Positions 1-5,993 of a stretch of DNA of 7,986 nt are shown here, in pieces; the first letter of the stretch is position 1, and each line of letters starts with the position of its first letter. This DNA is from Acidobacteriota bacterium. GTDB taxonomy: Bacteria; Acidobacteriota; Blastocatellia; Pyrinomonadales; Pyrinomonadaceae. Made by a program: the position numbers and the translations under genes. Where the stretch lies: the NCBI GenBank assembly GCA_020853255.1, contig JADYZI010000439.1, positions 1-7,986 on the forward strand, given 5' to 3'. The notes beneath the pieces were generated by a model, which saw nothing but the letters and a program-made list of their open reading frames with translations, ran no database searches and was not told the origin of the DNA.

Positions 1-1
1 G

Positions 2-55
2 GACACGCTCGAAAAACAGCTCGCAAACGCGATCATCGACCTCGAATTGAAATAG
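2..55 (+). CDS. 3' end of an unidentified gene (partial)
   Basis: An open frame enters from the left edge and ends at TAG 53-55, giving the C-terminal residues DTLEKQLANAIIDLELK. The short run looks helical and charged. It is too short to assign to a family. Because everything downstream is a series of RHS tips and likely immunity genes, it could be the end of an upstream toxin or immunity protein, but that is only a guess from position. Confidence 0.4.
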   Translation, partial: DTLEKQLANAIIDLELK

Positions 56-244
56 CAAGGAATTCGGGATGTGCCTAGGAAACGAATAGGAAACGGAGAA
101 TGGAACACCGTTCTCAGTTCTCAGTTCGTTTTGTGCATTTTGTCCATTTTGTGCGGTTTGATACGTTTCGTGCGGTTTGTGCTATCGCGGTCGCGAGATT
201 CTGAGTAAAATTCCTTTTGTGGCTCGGAGGGAGGAAACGAAAGT
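56..244. repeat. Spacer rich in short tandem repeats
   Basis: Three different short tandem repeats lie in this spacer. An 11-nt unit TAGGAAACGRA occurs twice (76-86, 87-97). A 7-nt unit TTCTCAG occurs twice (111-117, 118-124). A 9-nt unit with consensus TTTGTGCRK runs from 130 to 184 in about six copies: TTTGTGCAT, TTTGTCCAT, TTTGTGCGG, TTTGATACG, TTTCGTGCG, then after one extra G, TTTGTGCTA. No gene is supported here on either strand. The last part holds the ribosome binding site of the next gene. Confidence 0.6.
226..234 (+). promoter_or_regulatory. Shine-Dalgarno region for the 245 gene
   Basis: GGAGGGAGG ends 10 nt before the ATG at 245. It is a purine-rich anti-16S match at usable spacing and supports that start. 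Confidence 0.55.
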
Positions 245-883
245 ATGAAAAGATCGCGGGCAGCGTTGGTTTTATTGCAGATACTTACATTTTGTGTGAG
301 CTCTTTCGCGCAGGGGGCGAGGTCGATTGCTAGGACCACAGATTCTTTGCCGACCGTTTCTCTCGCAAAGATCGCCAAGGTAAAAGCACAGATCAGCAAC
401 GACGACCTGCGGATGGGCGACCTGGTAAAACTTGACGTCGGATTACTTCTGGAATCGAAAGAGCCTGTATATTTTCCGGAGAAGCTTCAGTATGGGCTTT
501 TCATTACGGACGAGAAAGGTTCAAGGATTCCCTTAGATGTCTTTGCCTTCGTCGAATCATTAGGCGAATTCGGGTTATATACCGATGGCTATTTGATCGG
601 TAAGACCTATTTGCTTATCGGTTGCAACGGTCCAGCGATCACGTCAATGAACTCCGCATGGTCTGCGGTCGACAAGGATGATCCGCGATCGCAATTTCGA
701 AACAATGTATTCTATCCCCCAGCAGACAGCTGTTTGGATATCAGAGCTGAAGGGACATACTCCCTTCGGGTTGAGGTATATAATGAGTCGCTGCGTAGGC
801 AAGACAAGGAATCTCGAGATATTCCGACCGCAACTGGTAGCGTTTCGAGCAATGTCTTACAGTTTAAGGTCAGGGCGAGATAA
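245..883 (+). CDS. Exported protein of unknown function, possible immunity protein
   Basis: This is a 212-residue protein. The N-terminus (MKRSRAALVLLQILTFCVSSFAQ) is a typical signal peptide: basic start, hydrophobic core, cleavage likely after FAQ at about residue 23. The mature part has two cysteines (about 127 and 163) that could pair in the periplasm. Its C-terminus (EGTYSLRVEVYN, then SSNVLQFKV at about 170-210) alternates like a beta-sandwich edge. I do not recognise the family. It follows the end of another gene and precedes a run of RHS tips, which is where immunity proteins for exported toxins are usually found. That role is inferred from position and export only. The start is supported by GGAGGGAGG 10 nt upstream. 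The next gene follows after a gap of about 60 nt, on the same strand. Confidence 0.75.
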   Translation: MKRSRAALVLLQILTFCVSSFAQGARSIARTTDSLPTVSLAKIAKVKAQISNDDLRMGDLVKLDVGLLLESKEPVYFPEKLQYGLFITDEKGSRIPLDVFAFVESLGEFGLYTDGYLIGKTYLLIGCNGPAITSMNSAWSAVDKDDPRSQFRNNVFYPPADSCLDIRAEGTYSLRVEVYNESLRRQDKESRDIPTATGSVSSNVLQFKVRAR

Positions 884-943
884 CAAAAAATGTATGGTCT
901 AGATCACGGATCGATCTTTGCATGCTCCCGGCCGGCCGCTCTT

Positions 944-1696
944 ATGAAAAAAGTAACGCTTCTTATATCTATAATTCTTGCGGTCGGCATTACGACGGCG
1001 TTCTCTCAAAACGACATACGCGATAAGCGAGTAACGATCCATATAAAGGATGCACCGTTTAGCGTCGTCGCGGGGACGCTGATACAAGATTTCGACGTTC
1101 CAATTGGACTAGAGATGTCACCTTTGACTCCAGTTGACGACCTTGTATTCGAACCGAATCTAAGCTATACGCTACCTGACGGCTCGTATATGAAGTGGCC
1201 AATACCTAAGGAATATTGGCACAAGCCGAAGAAGTATTCATTTTCACTTGATCTTGATAATACTCCGCTGAGCGACGCGATGAATGTGATCATCAAGCAG
1301 ATGCCCGAGTACCGGTGGGAGAGCGACGGAAAGGTGATCAATATCCTTCCGATTAGCGACAGGGACGACCGTATCATCAAGTTGCTTGCGACGAAGATCG
1401 AGAAATTCGAGAGTGAGGTCGATCCGCGGATCGTAAACGTGAGACTAAAGTTCACTGAAATTCCTGAGATCCAGAGTCTATCAACAGAAGATGGCATTCG
1501 AATCTCAGATCGCGTTGAAGGTGGAAGTACCAATGGCCTCCGACAACTTAGTGGGAAGCTCACTTTCGGAACGAGGGCGGTCAAGGAATTATTAAACTCC
1601 ATTCTTTTTGTAAAACGCGGCGGTTGGATCGTTCGAATGGATCGCTGGCCGGAAAACGAAGCAATAGGCAGTCGAGAGATTTACTTGGACTTCTAG
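944..1696 (+). CDS. Exported protein with STN/secretin-like segments
   Basis: The ATG at 944 gives a 250-residue protein that begins with a clean signal peptide (MKKVTLLISIILAVGITTAFSQ). The frame is open further upstream to an ATG at 890, but that would put 18 residues before the signal sequence, so 944 is preferred. No strong Shine-Dalgarno is visible for either start. Two segments resemble the short STN domain of secretins and TonB receptors: VTIHIKDAPFSVVAGTLIQDFDVPIGLE just after cleavage, and FSLDLDNTPLSDAMNVIIKQ...YRWESDGKVINILP about 70 residues later. This resemblance is from pattern memory, not a profile search. No secretin pore domain follows, so it would be a stand-alone periplasmic protein. 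It sits directly before RHS tip 1, so an immunity role is possible but unproven. Confidence 0.75.
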   Translation: MKKVTLLISIILAVGITTAFSQNDIRDKRVTIHIKDAPFSVVAGTLIQDFDVPIGLEMSPLTPVDDLVFEPNLSYTLPDGSYMKWPIPKEYWHKPKKYSFSLDLDNTPLSDAMNVIIKQMPEYRWESDGKVINILPISDRDDRIIKLLATKIEKFESEVDPRIVNVRLKFTEIPEIQSLSTEDGIRISDRVEGGSTNGLRQLSGKLTFGTRAVKELLNSILFVKRGGWIVRMDRWPENEAIGSREIYLDF

Positions 1697-1719
1697 TCTG
1701 GGAGGTCGGTTTTCTATAG

Positions 1720-2155
1720 ATAGCACTCACCATTTTCGTATATGATGCATCTGGAGTATTGATCGCGGAGTATTCGGGCGAGGTCGCTGCGGCGCCGCGA
1801 GTCAGCTATTTGACAACCGATCATTTGGGCAGCCCGCGTGTGACGACGAACGCTTCGGGAGAGGTTATTTCAAGACGAGATTTCCAGCCTTACGGCGAGG
1901 AGGTCTTCTCTGTCGAACGGACGACCGCTCTTGGCTACACTGCCGCGGATTCGGTCCGCCAAAAATTCACCGGCTATGAACGCGACATCGAGTCCGGCCT
2001 GGATTTTGCCCAAGCTAGGTACTACAACTCTTCTCACGGCAGATTCACTTCGGTCGATCCGCTGACGGCAAGCGCCACCATCCGAAATCCTCAGACATTC
2101 AATAGGTACAGCTACGGTTTGAATTCTCCGTATAAGTTTACAGACCCGCTAGGGT
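1720..2155 (+). repeat. RHS core segment, copy 1
   Basis: The frame is open from 1720, just after TAG 1717-1719. RHS homology starts near 1729 with TIFVYDASGVLIAEYSGE and runs to KFTDPLGL. It shares long identical blocks with copy 2: 1760-1787 with 3451-3478, 1794-1829 with 3485-3520, 1831-1850 with 3522-3541, and 2000-2042 with 3691-3733. It also shares 1741-1756 and 1758-1768 with copy 4 (6576-6591, 6593-6603). Confidence 0.85.
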
Positions 2156-2925
2156 TGTCAATTAATTTGGTCGGATGTGATTTTGAATGCAGAGTGACGA
2201 ACGCGATCAATGGTATTGGCAAACTGAGTGCGGCCGATCTTGCACTTGCAAAATATCACGTAGCCAATGGCACAGCGCTCGGTTATGTTTTCCTAAACGC
2301 CTCGTACAACCAGCTGCGCCCACAGACCCAAACGTCAACTAACACCAACGCCGGGGGTAATGATAGTTTGTCTATGTCGGCCGCGGGAAGGCAGATGCTG
2401 GCCTCATTAGAGGATAAAAGGTATACCCCATACGATAAGGATCAAAATGGGGGAGCAAAAAACTGTACGGTTGGCATCGGGCATTTGTTACATAGTGGTA
2501 AGTGTAGCTCTTCAGTTGCCGATACTCGTCAATATAGTGATGAGGAGATAGGCGAATTCCTCGAAGAGGACCTGAAGGAAGCTGAGGCTCGCGTAAAAAA
2601 CGCGATCACAACAACCCTGGAGCAATCGGAGTTCGATGCTCTAACGATGCTAGCTTTCAACCTTTCATCGTTCGGTCTCGGGGGGAAGAAGGAGGGGGCT
2701 CCCAAGCTCGTTGCCGCTTTGAATGCCGGAAGGGAGATGACCGGAGAATACATTGGACGCTGGAAAGCGATTTTCAATACTGTACCAGGTGCTTGGCACG
2801 AGCCCCAAGCAATTCGCACCGAATGGAGCGGCATAAAGTATTCGGGCCGCAAGCTTCAACCTGGGCTAGTGAACCGTCGAAAGAAAGAACTAACACTCTT
2901 TTTTGAAGGGACATATTCTAACTAG
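1759..2925 (+). CDS. Orphan RHS tip with C-terminal GH24 muramidase toxin
   Basis: This 388-residue frame uses a TTG at 1759, but RHS homology begins upstream, so the start is probably an artefact of truncation. Residues 1-133 are the end of the RHS core (LTTDHLGSPRVTTN, FTGYERDIESGLDFAQARYYN, GRFTSVDP, closing DPLGL). Residues about 140-200 are a linker. Residues about 205-383 read as a T4-type lysozyme of glycoside hydrolase family 24, which cleaves the MurNAc-GlcNAc bond of peptidoglycan. The active-site region is LASLEDKRYTPYDKDQ...CTVGIGHLLH. The expected catalytic Glu is E218, the Asp is D226 or D228, and the Thr is T237, followed by GIGH at 239-242. The family's C-terminal GL..RR..E..LF motif is present at 369-382. 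No RHS N-terminus is present, so this is a displaced tip rather than a deliverable protein. The lipoprotein gene 15 nt downstream is the likely immunity gene. Confidence 0.88.
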   Translation: MIAEYSGEVAAAPRVSYLTTDHLGSPRVTTNASGEVISRRDFQPYGEEVFSVERTTALGYTAADSVRQKFTGYERDIESGLDFAQARYYNSSHGRFTSVDPLTASATIRNPQTFNRYSYGLNSPYKFTDPLGLSINLVGCDFECRVTNAINGIGKLSAADLALAKYHVANGTALGYVFLNASYNQLRPQTQTSTNTNAGGNDSLSMSAAGRQMLASLEDKRYTPYDKDQNGGAKNCTVGIGHLLHSGKCSSSVADTRQYSDEEIGEFLEEDLKEAEARVKNAITTTLEQSEFDALTMLAFNLSSFGLGGKKEGAPKLVAALNAGREMTGEYIGRWKAIFNTVPGAWHEPQAIRTEWSGIKYSGRKLQPGLVNRRKKELTLFFEGTYSN

Positions 2926-2929
2926 AATT

Positions 2930-2935
2930 GGGAGG
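2930..2935 (+). promoter_or_regulatory. Shine-Dalgarno for the lipoprotein gene
   Basis: GGGAGG lies 5 nt before the ATG at 2941, between the stop of the muramidase tip (2925) and the next start. Its presence means the immunity gene can be translated without the toxin frame. Confidence 0.65.
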
Positions 2936-2940
2936 ATTCG

Positions 2941-3447
2941 ATGAAAGTTTTAGTAACGCTGCTTTTGGTCGTACTATTCTCCGTGGTGATTTCTTGTTCG
3001 CGTGCCGGTTCGATCGAGCCAGAACCGAAGGCTCCAAACGAACTTAGTTCGCACACTGTAACCGCGGCGATCGTCGCCACCCCAACTCCAAATGCCGGAT
3101 TTCGCCCGCTAACAGATCTCCCGAAGGGCTGTTGGAGTTCCTATAGCGGTGACTTTATGTGGATCGCCGAGCATTGGCTCAAGGTTTCCACGGACAAAAG
3201 ATCTCGTGTATCATTCAGAGCAGTAGAGCCTTCGGATTCCTTTAAGGGATCTATCTACGAGTTGACAGATCGTCCCGAGCATTATTTTCTACAGCGCTAT
3301 ATTAGATTTTCAACAAGAAAGGTTAAAGAGGGATATGACGAGTTGTACCTTGAGACCAGTGAGTCCAAGGATTTCTCGCGGCCCGGCTATGGTCGTTGGG
3401 TCCCAGCGCCGTGCGAGGACATAATCCCTGCATTTGGTAGCCGGTGA
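2941..3447 (+). CDS. Lipoprotein, likely immunity protein to the muramidase tip
   Basis: This is a 168-residue protein with a lipoprotein signal: hydrophobic stretch 3-17 and a VISC lipobox, giving lipidated Cys19. A Pro/Ala/Thr-rich tether (about 22-55) leads to a compact domain at about 60-165 that begins GCWSSYSGDF and ends WVPAPCEDI. Cys64 and Cys158 could form a disulfide. I do not recognise a named lysozyme-inhibitor family. The assignment rests on logic: a muramidase acts in the periplasm, so its antidote should be exported, and this gene follows the toxin by 15 nt with its own strong ribosome binding site. Its stop TGA (3445-3447) overlaps a GTG (3444) that opens RHS copy 2, and the RHS sequence begins within a few bases of the gene's end. 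Confidence 0.8.
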   Translation: MKVLVTLLLVVLFSVVISCSRAGSIEPEPKAPNELSSHTVTAAIVATPTPNAGFRPLTDLPKGCWSSYSGDFMWIAEHWLKVSTDKRSRVSFRAVEPSDSFKGSIYELTDRPEHYFLQRYIRFSTRKVKEGYDELYLETSESKDFSRPGYGRWVPAPCEDIIPAFGSR

Positions 3448-4328
3448 AAGTGATCGCGGAGTATTCGGGCGAGGTCGCGCAGGAGCCGCGAGTCAGCTAT
3501 TTGACAACCGATCATTTGGGTAGCCCGCGTGTGACGACGAATGAGCGTGGGGTGGTGGTGAATCGGCGAGATTTTATGCCCTTTGGCGAAGAAATAAATG
3601 GTGTTGGAGGCCGCACAACCGGCTTGAATTACGGTTCGGATTCGGTTCGCCAAAAATTTACCGGCTATGAACGGGATAATGAGTCAGCCTTGGATTTTGC
3701 CCAAGCTAGGTACTACAACTCTTCTCACGGCAGGTTTACTTCTGTTGATCCTTACACGCCGTCGCAAAAAGTAAGTAATCCTCAGTCGCTGAATCGCTAT
3801 TCGTATGTATTGAACGATCCTTTGAATTCGGTGGACCCAAGTGGGCTCATGTCCTGCCCCGAATGTTGCCCCGAATGTTGGCTGGATGAGAATAAAGTTC
3901 TGCACGTTGGACCAATTACGACTGAGATTTGCGACAAAGCCCCGGCACCTTGCAAGAATACAAGCAACGAGAAGCCCGCAACACGCCCGGCGGAATCACC
4001 GCCAAGAATTGGCCTACTAGCCCCGGCTCCTGCACCGGTTTCAACTACAGTTCCTTCTCCAGGCAGCCCTCTAGCGCCAACGACTACCATTCCGGTCGCG
4101 ATTCGGACTGCGGCATCAGTTGCCGGAAAGGCCGCGTTGACGTACTGCCTTCTTCCACTCGCCGCCATTTGTCTGCTGCCATCAACGGCCAACCCTTATC
4201 AAGAGTGCGGCACAAAGTGCAGCTGGGAAAAAGAGAAGGCGGATGAAGCAACGACGACGGTGACTCCGACCACGGCAACGGACGAACCAACAAAGCCGCC
4301 ATTAGATGCGATTATTGTGCGTGGTTGA
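3444..4328 (+). CDS. Orphan RHS tip 2, ended by an in-frame TGA before its C-terminal domain
   Basis: This is a 294-residue frame from GTG 3444, which overlaps the preceding stop as GTGA. Residues 3-135 are RHS core (VIAEYSGE, LTTDHLGSPRVTTN, FTGYERDNESALDFAQARYYN, closing SVDPSGL). The tip continues with CPECCPEC (138-145, a possible metal-binding cluster made by a perfect 12-nt duplication), a Pro/Ala/Thr-rich stretch (165-220), a hydrophobic segment (about 229-246) that may cross or contact a membrane, and a second Thr/Pro-rich stretch. It stops after LDAIIVRG. The same frame continues at once beyond TGA 4326-4328 into a compact domain (4329-4595). I therefore read the gene as one RHS toxin interrupted by a point mutation. 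The toxin family is not recognised with confidence. Confidence 0.75.
   Translation: MKVIAEYSGEVAQEPRVSYLTTDHLGSPRVTTNERGVVVNRRDFMPFGEEINGVGGRTTGLNYGSDSVRQKFTGYERDNESALDFAQARYYNSSHGRFTSVDPYTPSQKVSNPQSLNRYSYVLNDPLNSVDPSGLMSCPECCPECWLDENKVLHVGPITTEICDKAPAPCKNTSNEKPATRPAESPPRIGLLAPAPAPVSTTVPSPGSPLAPTTTIPVAIRTAASVAGKAALTYCLLPLAAICLLPSTANPYQECGTKCSWEKEKADEATTTVTPTTATDEPTKPPLDAIIVRG
3450..3848 (+). repeat. RHS core segment, copy 2
   Basis: It begins at GTGATCGCGG, immediately after the lipoprotein stop, and so is shorter at its 5' end than copy 1. It is nearly identical in DNA to copy 1 over 3451-3541 and 3691-3733, but differs in the section before the DPSGL end (YTPSQKVSNPQSLNRYSYVLNDPLNSV). Its 3531-3552 block is identical to 7709-7730 (copy 5). 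Confidence 0.8.
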
Positions 4329-4595
4329 GAGAAGCCTATGCCGGAGCTAGGAAGTCCGTTTTCGGGAGCCTATGGAGCAACGATTCCTGACGCGGCGGCA
4401 TGGGTTCCGCATGGAAAAATCCGATTTTCAACTGTGCGCGACATAATTGAGAATGGAGGTTCCGTTTTCATTGTGCCCGAGTTATCGAATGGCGGGACGA
4501 TGAATTATCGGCACGTGACCGTCGTTGAAGGATTTCGATCAACGTTTTCGCCGATAATGCTTAACCCGATTCCGCGAAATGCTAGAATTAAATAG
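4329..4595 (+). pseudogene. Severed C-terminal (toxin) domain of RHS tip 2
   Basis: This frame is continuous with the RHS tip 2 frame and is separated from it only by TGA 4326-4328. It reads EKPMPELGSPFSGAYGATIP and onward to the stop at 4593-4595. The first internal ATG is 4338 (85 residues). Notable segments are VPHGKIRFSTVRDIIENGGSVFIVPEL, MNYRHVTVVEG and a closing NPIPRNARIK. I recall similar endings on other RHS/polymorphic toxins (VPHG.IR..T...I...GG.V, HV...EG, NP.P...R) but cannot name the family or its activity. There is no good ribosome binding site before 4338, and the hydrophobic and RHS parts are upstream, so independent expression is less likely than decay. A GGA or TGG codon at 4326 would restore one 383-residue protein. 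Stop-codon readthrough is the alternative. Confidence 0.6.
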
Positions 4596-4604
4596 GAGAA
4601 TATC

Positions 4605-4919
4605 ATGGCTTTAATTCCGATCAAAGCATATCGTGATTTTTGGGATTTCCCTCGGATATTTTTGGTCGAGCTGGATGGTACCTGGTATTTGTTCGACTGC
4701 CCATTTAACAACGAGAGAGAAGATTTTGAAGAATGGTACGAGGTATCCTCTATACCCAAACTGCCAGAAGAAGAGTTGGCCGGCTCATGGGTCGGCCTCG
4801 CTGATAGAACAACCCAGTTTTTCGGAGAAATGCTCGTAGAGTCAATCACCTTTGATCCGACTCGTCGGTGTTTTATAGATGATGGGACGTTACTTGAGTT
4901 AATGAACCGACGGACGTGA
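4605..4919 (+). CDS. Small acidic cytoplasmic protein, likely immunity protein for tip 2
   Basis: This is a 104-residue protein with no signal peptide and an excess of Asp and Glu (for example NNEREDFEEWYE and KLPEEELAGSW). It starts at ATG 4605, 6 nt after AGGAG (4594-4598), and that AGGAG overlaps the TAG stop of the toxin domain. Tight coupling downstream of a toxin tip, small size and acidity are typical of immunity proteins to cytoplasmic toxins, which often act as acidic inhibitors. The family is not recognised. If the assignment is right, the tip 2 toxin would act in the cytoplasm, unlike the muramidase of tip 1. The intact frame beside a broken toxin fits retention of protection after loss of the weapon. 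Confidence 0.72.
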   Translation: MALIPIKAYRDFWDFPRIFLVELDGTWYLFDCPFNNEREDFEEWYEVSSIPKLPEEELAGSWVGLADRTTQFFGEMLVESITFDPTRRCFIDDGTLLELMNRRT

Positions 4920-5329
4920 GAAAGGCAATCAATTCATCCGCGCGTTCTGGAGTAATTTATTGCTAAGTACGAATCCTGACAATCAGAATAGTCTTTATCT
5001 CACATCGCTAGAATACGAGATTCTTCAGCCGGTAAGGACGGTCACGCCATATCATTGGTCCAGCATTGATTGTTGTGAATCTGGATTCTCCCATCGATGT
5101 ATCCGCGCTTGATCAGATAATTTGTACGACGCGAAGCACGGTCTATTTACTGAATAGATTCGAAGATCAAACTGAGGCCTTTAATCAGCTTTTAAACTTT
5201 CCGTTGTACGTCCATGCCGCAATCGCTAAATCGGCGAATGAGGTGTTGTCGATGACGAGCGACGCGGTCTTTAACCGAGTATGGGCAGAACGGTATGATA
5301 ACCTCAACGATGCGAACAATCACTTATGA
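4906..5329 (+). pseudogene. 5'-truncated, frameshifted remnant of an accessory gene
   Basis: Two overlapping open stretches read as one broken gene. Frame 1 (4906-5112) gives EKGNQFIRAFWSNLLLSTNP and continues to LEYEILQPVRTVTPYHWSSID. Frame 2 (5036-5329) gives PALIVVNLDSPIDVSALDQI and continues to RFEDQTEAFNQLLNFPLYVH and AERYDNLNDANNHL. A +1 shift near 5060-5070 would join WSSI to IVVNLDSP. Frame 2 alone can start at TTG 5066 (87 residues), but no ribosome binding site is evident. No start codon or N-terminus is present: homology-like sequence emerges directly at the end of the 4605 gene. Position between two RHS tips suggests the leftover immunity gene of a deleted cassette. The family is not recognised. 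Confidence 0.55.
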
Positions 5330-5339
5330 GCGTTCCGCC

Positions 5340-5849
5340 ATGAGCAAGGATTACACGGGTTACGAGAAGGACGAAGAGAGCGGTTTGGAGTTTGCACAGG
5401 CTAGGTACTACAACCCGACGCACGGGCGTTTCACGAGCGTCGATCCGCTGACGGCTTCGGCGACCATCCGCAACCCGCAAACCCTCAACCGCTACTCCTA
5501 CGCCCTCAACTCCCCATACAAATTCACCGATCCCCTCGGCCTCCTCTCCCAATACACCTCCGGCGCCTGCGGCAGTAACTGCCCAAACTCCGATCCCAAC
5601 AGCTCCGGCGGCGGCTGGATCGGAGCCTCCTACGGCATGTCAGGCGACTGGGTCGCTACAGTCCAAGCTGCTCAAGGCCGCAGTCCTAAGAAGGTATACA
5701 TCTTTGTGATGATCGACAAGTCAGAGCAACAAGAGTCAGGCACAGTGACTACAACCACGAAAGTCGGAAAGAAGACAACAACCACGGCGCGCCCCATTGT
5801 ACTAACCCAAGCACCGGATTTTGCCAGTCTTCAAAAAAACGCACCGTAG
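5340..5849 (+). CDS. Orphan RHS tip 3 with unknown C-terminal domain, frame broken near its end
   Basis: From ATG 5340 the frame gives 169 residues. It is open back to ATG 5295, but those codons come from the previous gene read out of frame. Residues 4-68 are the last part of the RHS core (DYTGYEKDEESGLEFAQARYYN, GRFTSVDP, KFTDPLGL). A Gly/Ser-rich linker with two close cysteines (GACGSNC) follows, then a domain with WVATVQAAQGRSPKKVYIFVMIDKSEQ and a Thr-rich stretch. The frame stops at 5847-5849, just after a run of seven A (5833-5839). A -1 shift there opens 44 more codons, RTVAASANPAYIRTEAAKTR onward to NGDKIVRVP, which end at TAG 5972-5974, just before the next gene. The full tip is therefore probably about 214 residues. 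The toxin family is not recognised. Confidence 0.7.
   Translation: MSKDYTGYEKDEESGLEFAQARYYNPTHGRFTSVDPLTASATIRNPQTLNRYSYALNSPYKFTDPLGLLSQYTSGACGSNCPNSDPNSSGGGWIGASYGMSGDWVATVQAAQGRSPKKVYIFVMIDKSEQQESGTVTTTTKVGKKTTTTARPIVLTQAPDFASLQKNAP
5346..5543 (+). repeat. RHS core segment, copy 3 (C-rich codon use)
   Basis: It encodes almost the same protein as copy 1 across LTASATIRNPQT.NRYSY.LNSPYKFTDPLGL, but with mostly different synonymous codons, many ending in C. It starts later in the core than copies 1 and 2. The 15-nt block GCTAGGTACTACAAC (5400-5414) is identical in all three copies (2014-2028, 3705-3719). Confidence 0.75.
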
Positions 5850-5974
5850 CTGCGAGCGCGAATCCTGCGTACATCCGAACGGAAGCGGCGAAGACCAGGC
5901 GGATTGACGGTCAGAGGGTTCGGTTTGGAGGAAGTGGATTACTAAATGGCGACAAGATTGTAAGGGTTCCTTAG
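5833..5974 (+). other. A7 frameshift site and out-of-frame C-terminal extension of tip 3
   Basis: In the tip 3 frame, the run reads CAA AAA AAC, which contains the heptamer A AAA AAC (5834-5840) in the phase used for -1 slippage. After a -1 shift, translation resumes at CGC 5840 and gives 44 residues to TAG 5972-5974, followed at once by a second TAG (5975-5977). The extension stays open until just before the next gene. A one-base loss from an original A8 is the simpler explanation; programmed frameshifting is the alternative. Confidence 0.55.
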
Positions 5975-5993
5975 TAGGAGCGTTGAAGAAAAT

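Noticed and set aside
130..184. CRISPR array
   Set aside because: Units are 9 nt and contiguous with no spacers, so this is a simple tandem repeat.
158..185. Sigma-70-type promoter TTGATA-16-TGCTAT before the 245 gene
   Set aside because: The -10 box matches poorly and both boxes fall within the 9-nt repeat, so chance is a sufficient explanation.
1165..1602. 145-codon open frame on the - strand
   Set aside because: It lies wholly inside the + strand exported gene 944-1696, has no recognisable motif and mirrors that gene's codon pattern.
3797..4302. Several open frames on both strands inside RHS tip 2
   Set aside because: They are shadows of the Pro/Ala/Thr-rich low-complexity tip. None has a ribosome binding site or a recognisable domain.
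5295..5339. ATG 5295 as start of RHS tip 3
   Set aside because: The first 15 codons are the previous gene's 3' end read in another frame. RHS homology starts after 5346.
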